59,919 bases of DNA, from the NCBI GenBank assembly GCA_025362295.1, contig JANYGX010000013.1:1-59919 (forward strand), read 5' to 3'. A program made the translations under genes and the position numbers. Numbering within the stretch: the first letter of the stretch is position 1; each line of letters starts with the position of its first letter. Positions 55,156-59,919 of this stretch are shown here, piece by piece. This stretch comes from Sphingomonadales bacterium (GTDB lineage: Bacteria; Pseudomonadota; Alphaproteobacteria; Sphingomonadales; Sphingomonadaceae). The notes beneath the pieces were generated by a model. That model did no database searches. It had not been told where the DNA came from and was given only the letters and a program-made list of their open reading frames with translations.

Positions 55156-55871
55156 TGAGTGACGTAAATTTTATCAAGGTCGATCCTAATTTCGGACGAG
55201 ATTTTGCTTGGACTCCGGACAATTCAAAAACGGTTGCTGTGCACATTGCCAAATACCCTGCCGGTCGTCACTCTGCTGTGATGCCTCTGCTTGATCTCGC
55301 TCAAAGGCAGGTAGGCGAACAAACAAATACACAAGGCTGGCTCCCTGTGCCAGTGATTGAATTCGTCGCGCGGCAACTCGATATGCCGTATATGCGGGTC
55401 TACGAAGTGGCATCGTTTTACACGATGTACAACTTGCAACCAGTCGGTAAATTTCATGTGCAGCTCTGCGGCACCACGCCTTGCATGCTGCGTGGTTCTG
55501 ATGATGTGATGCGCGCTTGCAAGGATCGTGGACTGGCGAAAGGTCGCACCACGCTCGATGGCCTGTTCACCCTCACCGAAGTCGAATGCCTCGGCGCCTG
55601 CGCCAACGCGCCGATGGTGCAAATCAACGACGACAATTTCGAAGACCTTACCTACGACAGTATGTACGCGATACTTAAAGCGCTGACTGAGGGGTTGCCA
55701 ATAAAGGAGGGCGATCAATTCCAGACCGTTAGCGGTGAAGAGTTCCGCAAATTATATCATGCTGTCAAAACTGGTCCGCAAATCGATCGAAAAACTAGCT
55801 GCCCAGTGGACGGCCCGACGACGCTGAAAGAAATGGTGACGGCCAATCATGACTATCGGGAGGCGTTATGA
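55155..55871 (+). CDS. nuoE: NADH-quinone oxidoreductase subunit E
   Basis: The 24-kDa subunit with a thioredoxin-like [2Fe-2S] domain (cluster N1a). Ligands are Cys105 and Cys110 in LCGTTPCML, and Cys145 and Cys149 in ECLGAC. The 238-residue length includes a C-terminal extension of about 60 residues, common in alphaproteobacteria. It overlaps the small membrane ORF downstream by four bases (ATGA). Confidence 0.95.
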   Translation: MSDVNFIKVDPNFGRDFAWTPDNSKTVAVHIAKYPAGRHSAVMPLLDLAQRQVGEQTNTQGWLPVPVIEFVARQLDMPYMRVYEVASFYTMYNLQPVGKFHVQLCGTTPCMLRGSDDVMRACKDRGLAKGRTTLDGLFTLTEVECLGACANAPMVQINDDNFEDLTYDSMYAILKALTEGLPIKEGDQFQTVSGEEFRKLYHAVKTGPQIDRKTSCPVDGPTTLKEMVTANHDYREAL

Positions 55872-56059
55872 TGATGACTCTTCGTGGTGCAACTCTGGCT
55901 ACTTACCTTTTAGCTTTGGCGCTCATTGGCTTCGGTTTTTTTGGAGCAACAAGCGGCGGCCAGCAAACTACTTTCATCGCTATTGGGGTTATTTTAATGG
56001 GGCTTGGCGCTGTGTCGTCGGCAAATGTCAAGAAGGGCGGTGATACCGATGCTAGCTGA
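55868..56059 (+). CDS. Small two-helix membrane protein within the nuo operon
   Basis: A 63-residue protein made of two transmembrane helices ([36 protein letters not shown]) with a short charged C-terminus ([11 protein letters not shown]). It begins in an ATGA overlap with nuoE and ends 11 bases inside nuoF, so it is surely translated with complex I. I do not recognise its family. It could be an accessory subunit or assembly factor for complex I; that is inference from position only. Confidence 0.75.
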   Translation: MMMTLRGATLATYLLALALIGFGFFGATSGGQQTTFIAIGVILMGLGAVSSANVKKGGDTDAS

Positions 56060-57356
56060 TAAAGATCGTATTTTCACTAATATCTATGGCTTCCAGCCGT
56101 GGGGCCTCGCCGCAGCGCAAAAGCGTGGCGATTGGGATGGCACGAAAAAACTCTTAGAAGTTGGTGCGGACGCGATAGTTGAGGCGATCAAGGCCAGCGG
56201 CCTGCGCGGTCGCGGCGGTGCCGGGTTTTCCACGGGTATGAAGTGGAGCTTCATGCCGAAGGAATCGAAAGATGGTCGGCCGAGTTATTTGGTGATCAAC
56301 GCGGATGAGTCCGAGCCCGGCACGTGCAAGGATCGTGAAATCATGCGACATGATCCGCATAAATTGCTGGAGGGCGCGCTTATTGGCGGCTTTGCCATGC
56401 GCGCCGTGGCAGCTTATATTTATATCAGAGGTGAATATGTTCATGAAGCGCATCGTCTGCAAACAGCTATCGATGAGGCGTATGCCAAAGGTTTTATTGG
56501 CAAGAATGCCTGTGGCTCGGGCTATAATTTTGACATCTATCTCCATCGTGGTGCCGGTGCTTATATCTGCGGCGAAGAAACAGCGCTGCTTGAAAGCCTG
56601 GAAGGCAAAAAGGGCCAGCCCCGCCTGAAGCCGCCATTCCCAGCAGGCGTCGGCTTGTATGGCTGCCCGACGACTGTAAACAATGTGGAATCTATTGCCG
56701 TCGTGCCGACAATTTTGCGGCGGGGTGCTGCGTGGTTTGCTGGCATTGGTCGTGCCAACAACACCGGCACAAAACTATTTTGCATCTCCGGCCATGTGAA
56801 CAAACCTTGCAATGTAGAAGAAGCCATGGGCATCAGTTTCCGCGAATTGATCGAAACCCACTGCGGCGGTATTCGCGGCGGCTGGGATAATTTGCTTGCC
56901 GTCATTCCCGGCGGGTCATCGGTGCCTTGCGTGCCAGCCGCACAAATTATGGACGCGCCAATGGATTTTGATGGACTGCGCGATCTGAAATCTGGCCTTG
57001 GCACAGCTGCCGTGATTGTCATGGATAAATCCACCGACATCGTAAAGGCCATTGCGCGACTGAGTTATTTTTACAAACACGAAAGCTGCGGCCAGTGCAC
57101 GCCGTGCCGCGTCGGCACCGCCAAGGCGGGCAAACTGATGCAAGAGCCCGTATGGGACGGCGCTACGCTGGAAGATCTGGCGCAAGTCATGAGTGATGCG
57201 TCGATTTGCGGCCTAGGCCAGGCTGCGCCAAACCCGATTCGCAGCATTCAAAAATATTTTCCAGACGAAGTGTCTGAAGCCGCGTGGAAAGGCAAGCTGC
57301 CAAGCCCGGGCGAGCCACTGACCACTGAACATTCGATTCATGGAGAAACCAAATGA
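56049..57356 (+). CDS. nuoF: NuoF with a formate-dehydrogenase-type C-terminus (hybrid)
   Basis: Residues 1 to about 350 are complex I Nuo[19 protein letters not shown] and [18 protein letters not shown] for [22 protein letters not shown] for NADH, and VIPGGSSVP. At [10 protein letters not shown] (345-354, bases 57081-57110), holding three cluster-N3 cysteines, the sequence departs. Complex I NuoF continues with REGTGWM and a distal ICALGD-AAAWP ligand motif. Here it reads [11 protein letters not shown], then [13 protein letters not shown] (Cys387) and YFPDEV, the pattern of beta subunits of NAD-linked formate dehydrogenases and hydrogenases. All four cluster ligands remain, so it could fold. 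Start at 56049 avoids reading the upstream ORF. Overlaps the next gene by ATGA. Natural recombinant or assembly chimera. Confidence 0.9.
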   Translation: MLADKDRIFTNIYGFQPWGLAAAQKRGDWDGTKKLLEVGADAIVEAIKASGLRGRGGAGFSTGMKWSFMPKESKDGRPSYLVINADESEPGTCKDREIMRHDPHKLLEGALIGGFAMRAVAAYIYIRGEYVHEAHRLQTAIDEAYAKGFIGKNACGSGYNFDIYLHRGAGAYICGEETALLESLEGKKGQPRLKPPFPAGVGLYGCPTTVNNVESIAVVPTILRRGAAWFAGIGRANNTGTKLFCISGHVNKPCNVEEAMGISFRELIETHCGGIRGGWDNLLAVIPGGSSVPCVPAAQIMDAPMDFDGLRDLKSGLGTAAVIVMDKSTDIVKAIARLSYFYKHESCGQCTPCRVGTAKAGKLMQEPVWDGATLEDLAQVMSDASICGLGQAAPNPIRSIQKYFPDEVSEAAWKGKLPSPGEPLTTEHSIHGETK

Positions 57357-59919
57357 ACGCGCCGACAAAAATGGTAGAGGTTCTGCCGCAGACAGTCGAA
57401 TTCAAACTCGACGGCAACACCATCCACGCCTATGAAGGCGAAACGATTTTGAAAGCGGCCAAGCGCCACGGCATAGACATTCCGCACCTTTGCTACAAAG
57501 ACGGTTATCGCGCCGACGGCAACTGCCGCGCTTGTGTGGTCGAGGTCAAAGGCGAGCGAGTTTTGGCACCCAGCTGCTGCCGCAGCGCCACGGCGGGCAT
57601 GGAAGTACAGGCCAAGAGCGAACGCGCCTTGAAAAGCCAGAAGATGGTGGTCGAGATGCTTCTGTCGGACATGCCGGATGTGGGCTACAAATGGAATGAC
57701 GCTGACCGCATTGAGCAAAATACCGGCCAGCATGGCGAGCTTAGCGACTGGGCAAACTCCCTCAACGTCATCGTCCGCCCCGAGCTGAAAGCCTTGCGCC
57801 GCGAGCAACCCAAGGCCGACATCTCTCACCCCGCGATGGCAGTCAACCTCGATGCCTGTATCCAGTGCAACCGCTGTGTGCGCGCCTGCCGCGAAGAACA
57901 AGTCAATGACGTAATTGGCTACGCCATGCGCGGCTCACACAGCGAGATTGTGTTTGACCTGAACGACCCCATGGGAGACAGCACCTGCGTGGCCTGCGGC
58001 GAATGCGTGCAAGCCTGCCCCACCGGTGCATTGATGCCCAAGACGCAAATTGGCAGCCAGGTTGTCGATAAAAAAGTCGACTCTGTCTGCCCGTTTTGCG
58101 GCGTCGGTTGTTTGCTGACCTACAACGTCAAAGACAATGTCATCGTGAGCGTTGACGGCCGCGATGGACCCGCCAACCACAGCCGTTTGTGCGTCAAAGG
58201 CCGCTTTGGTTTTGACTATGCGGCCAGCCCGCAGCGCCTGACCAAGCCGTTAATTCGCAAAGCCGGTGTCGCCAAAGACCCTGCCATGCTGGACAAGCTC
58301 AACCGCAACACGGCGGATTGGTCTGAAGTGTTCCGCGAAGCAACCTGGGAAGAAGCCTTGAATTTAAGCGGCAACTCGCTCAAAAACCTGCGCGACACGT
58401 ACGGCAAAAAGTCACTTGCAGGATTCGGCTCAGCCAAGGGCAGCAACGAGGAAGCGTATCTGTTCCAAAAGCTGGTGCGAATCGGCTTTGGCAGCAACAA
58501 CGTTGACCATTGCACCCGTTTGTGCCACGCATCCAGTGTGGCCGCGTTGCTGGAAGGCGTAGGCTCCGGCGCGGTGAGCAACCAGGTCAACGATGTTGAG
58601 CATTCAGATTTGATTTTCGTGATTGGCTCCAACCCAACCGCCAACCACCCGGTGGCGGCGACCTGGATGAAAAACGCGGCCAAGCGCGGCGCCAAAATTG
58701 TGCTGGCCGACCCGCGCATCACTGACATTGGCAAGCACGCCTGGCGCACGCTGCAGTTCAAGGCCGACACCGATGTCGCCATGCTCAATGCGCTAATCTA
58801 CACAGTGATTGAAGAAGGCCTTGTAGACCAATCTTTCATTGCGCAGCGTGCTAGCAATTTTGAAGCGTTGAAAGAAAACGTCAAGTCCTACAGCCCCGAA
58901 GCAATGGCGCCGATCTGTGGAATTCCGGCGCAAACATTACGCGAAGTTGCGCATGAATTCGCCAAGGCCAAAGGTGCGATGATTTTGTGGGGCATGGGCA
59001 TCAGCCAGCACGTGCACGGCACCGACAATGCACGTTGCTTGATTGCTCTCGTCACTGTGACGGGCCAGATTGGCAAACCGGGCTCTGGCCTGCACCCACT
59101 GCGTGGCCAAAACAATGTGCAGGGCGCGTCTGATGCGGGTTTGATCCCGATGATGTTCCCCAACTACCAGCGGGTCGACAACAAGGCCAATCACGACTGG
59201 TTTGAAAATTTCTGGAACGTCAAGCTTGACGACAAGCCTGGCTACACCGTAGTTGAAATCATGCATAAGGCGCTGGCTGACGACAGCGACCCGCACAAAA
59301 TCAGAGGCATGTATGTGATGGGCGAAAACCCTGCCATGAGCGACCCTGACTTGAACCATGCGCGTCACGCGCTTGCCAGCCTGGAACATTTGGTGGTGCA
59401 AGACATCTTCATGACTGAAACCGCGTGGCTCGCAGACGTGGTGTTGCCTGCGACGGCGTGGCCCGAAAAAACCGGCACTGTCAGCAACACCGACCGCATG
59501 GTGCAACTGGGCAAGCAGGCCATTGACCCGCCAGGCGATGCCAAGCCTGACTTGTGGATCATTCAACAATTAGCCGATCGTTTAGGTTGCGGCTGGAACT
59601 ACCAAGGTGAGCATTCGGGCGTAGCAGCCGTATACGAAGAAATGCGCCAGGCCATGCATGCCGCCATTTCAGGCATCACCTGGGAGCGGCTGGAGCGCGA
59701 GTCCAGCGTTACCTACCCTTGCTTGAGTGCTGAAGACCCAGGCTCGCCCACCGTGTTCATTGACACCTTTCCGACAGCCGATGGCCGGGTCAGACTGGTT
59801 CCTGCAGACATCATTCCGGCCAATGAGCGGCCTGATGCGGACTTCCCGTTTGTGTTGATCACTGGCCGCCAGCTAGAGCACTGGCACACCGGCAGCATGA
59901 CGCGTCGTGCAACCGTGCT
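57353..59919 (+). CDS. fdsA: NAD-linked formate dehydrogenase alpha subunit, truncated by window end
   Basis: An open frame of 855 codons running off the right edge; about 70-110 residues are missing. It has an N-terminal [2Fe-2S] ferredoxin domain (Cys47, 58, 61, 75/76), two [4Fe-4S] motifs ([11 protein letters not shown] 169-179; [11 protein letters not shown] 212-222), the molybdopterin-domain cluster (Cys246, 249, 253, 280), and Cys391-His392 in [11 protein letters not shown], where E. coli FdhF has selenocysteine. The last visible part ([17 protein letters not shown]) is the start of the cofactor-binding C-domain. The role is formate to CO2 with electrons passed via the beta subunit to NAD. 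Codon use is GAC-rich (20:5 in the first 350 codons) unlike the nuo genes; the protein resembles betaproteobacterial versions. GGAGAA precedes the ATG. Confidence 0.93.
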   Translation, partial: MNAPTKMVEVLPQTVEFKLDGNTIHAYEGETILKAAKRHGIDIPHLCYKDGYRADGNCRACVVEVKGERVLAPSCCRSATAGMEVQAKSERALKSQKMVVEMLLSDMPDVGYKWNDADRIEQNTGQHGELSDWANSLNVIVRPELKALRREQPKADISHPAMAVNLDACIQCNRCVRACREEQVNDVIGYAMRGSHSEIVFDLNDPMGDSTCVACGECVQACPTGALMPKTQIGSQVVDKKVDSVCPFCGVGCLLTYNVKDNVIVSVDGRDGPANHSRLCVKGRFGFDYAASPQRLTKPLIRKAGVAKDPAMLDKLNRNTADWSEVFREATWEEALNLSGNSLKNLRDTYGKKSLAGFGSAKGSNEEAYLFQKLVRIGFGSNNVDHCTRLCHASSVAALLEGVGSGAVSNQVNDVEHSDLIFVIGSNPTANHPVAATWMKNAAKRGAKIVLADPRITDIGKHAWRTLQFKADTDVAMLNALIYTVIEEGLVDQSFIAQRASNFEALKENVKSYSPEAMAPICGIPAQTLREVAHEFAKAKGAMILWGMGISQHVHGTDNARCLIALVTVTGQIGKPGSGLHPLRGQNNVQGASDAGLIPMMFPNYQRVDNKANHDWFENFWNVKLDDKPGYTVVEIMHKALADDSDPHKIRGMYVMGENPAMSDPDLNHARHALASLEHLVVQDIFMTETAWLADVVLPATAWPEKTGTVSNTDRMVQLGKQAIDPPGDAKPDLWIIQQLADRLGCGWNYQGEHSGVAAVYEEMRQAMHAAISGITWERLERESSVTYPCLSAEDPGSPTVFIDTFPTADGRVRLVPADIIPANERPDADFPFVLITGRQLEHWHTGSMTRRATV

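Noticed and set aside
57353-59919. Selenocysteine formate dehydrogenase
   Set aside because: The codon at the Sec position of FdhF is a normal Cys codon (Cys391), and no in-frame TGA occurs in the visible part.
1-59919. tRNA, rRNA, CRISPR, integrase or transposase genes
   Set aside because: I read all larger gaps on both strands and saw no cloverleaf with a TTCGA loop, no regular repeat-spacer array and no recombinase-like protein.

Overview
The window looks like a chromosomal segment of an alphaproteobacterium, probably outside the well-known genera. Alphaproteobacterial markers are a DUF1476 ATPase-inhibitor zeta protein, a UPF0262 protein, an OlsB-type ornithine-lipid acyltransferase, the hrcA-grpE / rph-rdgB arrangement, and a nuoABCDE-(small ORF)-F order. 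Coding density is high, many neighbours overlap by 1 or 4 bases (translational coupling), and most genes are core housekeeping. I found no rRNA, tRNA, CRISPR array, transposase or phage gene.

Layout. 0.1-5.1 kb: ornithine-lipid acyltransferase, AmpG-like permease coupled to a YifB/ComM ATPase, and a glyoxylate/hydroxypyruvate reductase. 5.1-9.1 kb: two tandem chemoreceptor paralogs, one split by a single in-frame TAA. 9.3-13 kb: thiL, a FliL-like membrane protein and a K+-independent H+-pyrophosphatase. 13-22 kb: TPR protein, alpha/beta hydrolase, folA, WecA-like sugar-phosphate transferase, DUF218 protein, gabD, rodA, uvrC. 22-27 kb: folB with a FolM-like reductase, two secreted unknowns, and a modC without modA/modB. 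27-31 kb: grpE, hrcA, rph, rdgB, queG. 31-36 kb: GST and a ydbH-ynbE-ydbL envelope operon. 36-41 kb: metallophosphoesterase, a divergent pair that looks like the two halves of one serine-hydrolase family, UPF0262, and a gene fusing a CaiB/BaiF CoA-transferase to a HisN-type phosphatase. 41-48 kb: purB, a GH135/spherulin-4-like secreted protein, DUF1476, TPR, rsmB, parE. 49-52 kb: two outer-membrane barrels, suhB, gtrA. 52.4-57.1 kb: complex I genes nuoA-F.

The last 2.8 kb is the most unusual part. Inside nuoF, at the codons for the iron-sulfur motif [10 protein letters not shown] (57081-57110), the protein changes from complex I NuoF to the C-terminus of a formate-dehydrogenase-type beta subunit. 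It is followed, with an ATGA overlap, by a formate dehydrogenase alpha subunit that runs off the window where nuoG is expected. Aspartate codon choice flips across this point (GAT:GAC 14:4 before, 5:20 after, counted by hand). This is either homologous recombination or transfer at a conserved motif, or an assembly chimera. The sequence alone cannot decide.

Other points worth following are the CoA-transferase::HisN fusion, the ochre-split chemoreceptor, the divergent serine-hydrolase halves, the orphan modC behind a TPR lipoprotein-like/secreted gene, and an 82-bp inverted-repeat element present as two full copies and one solo arm.
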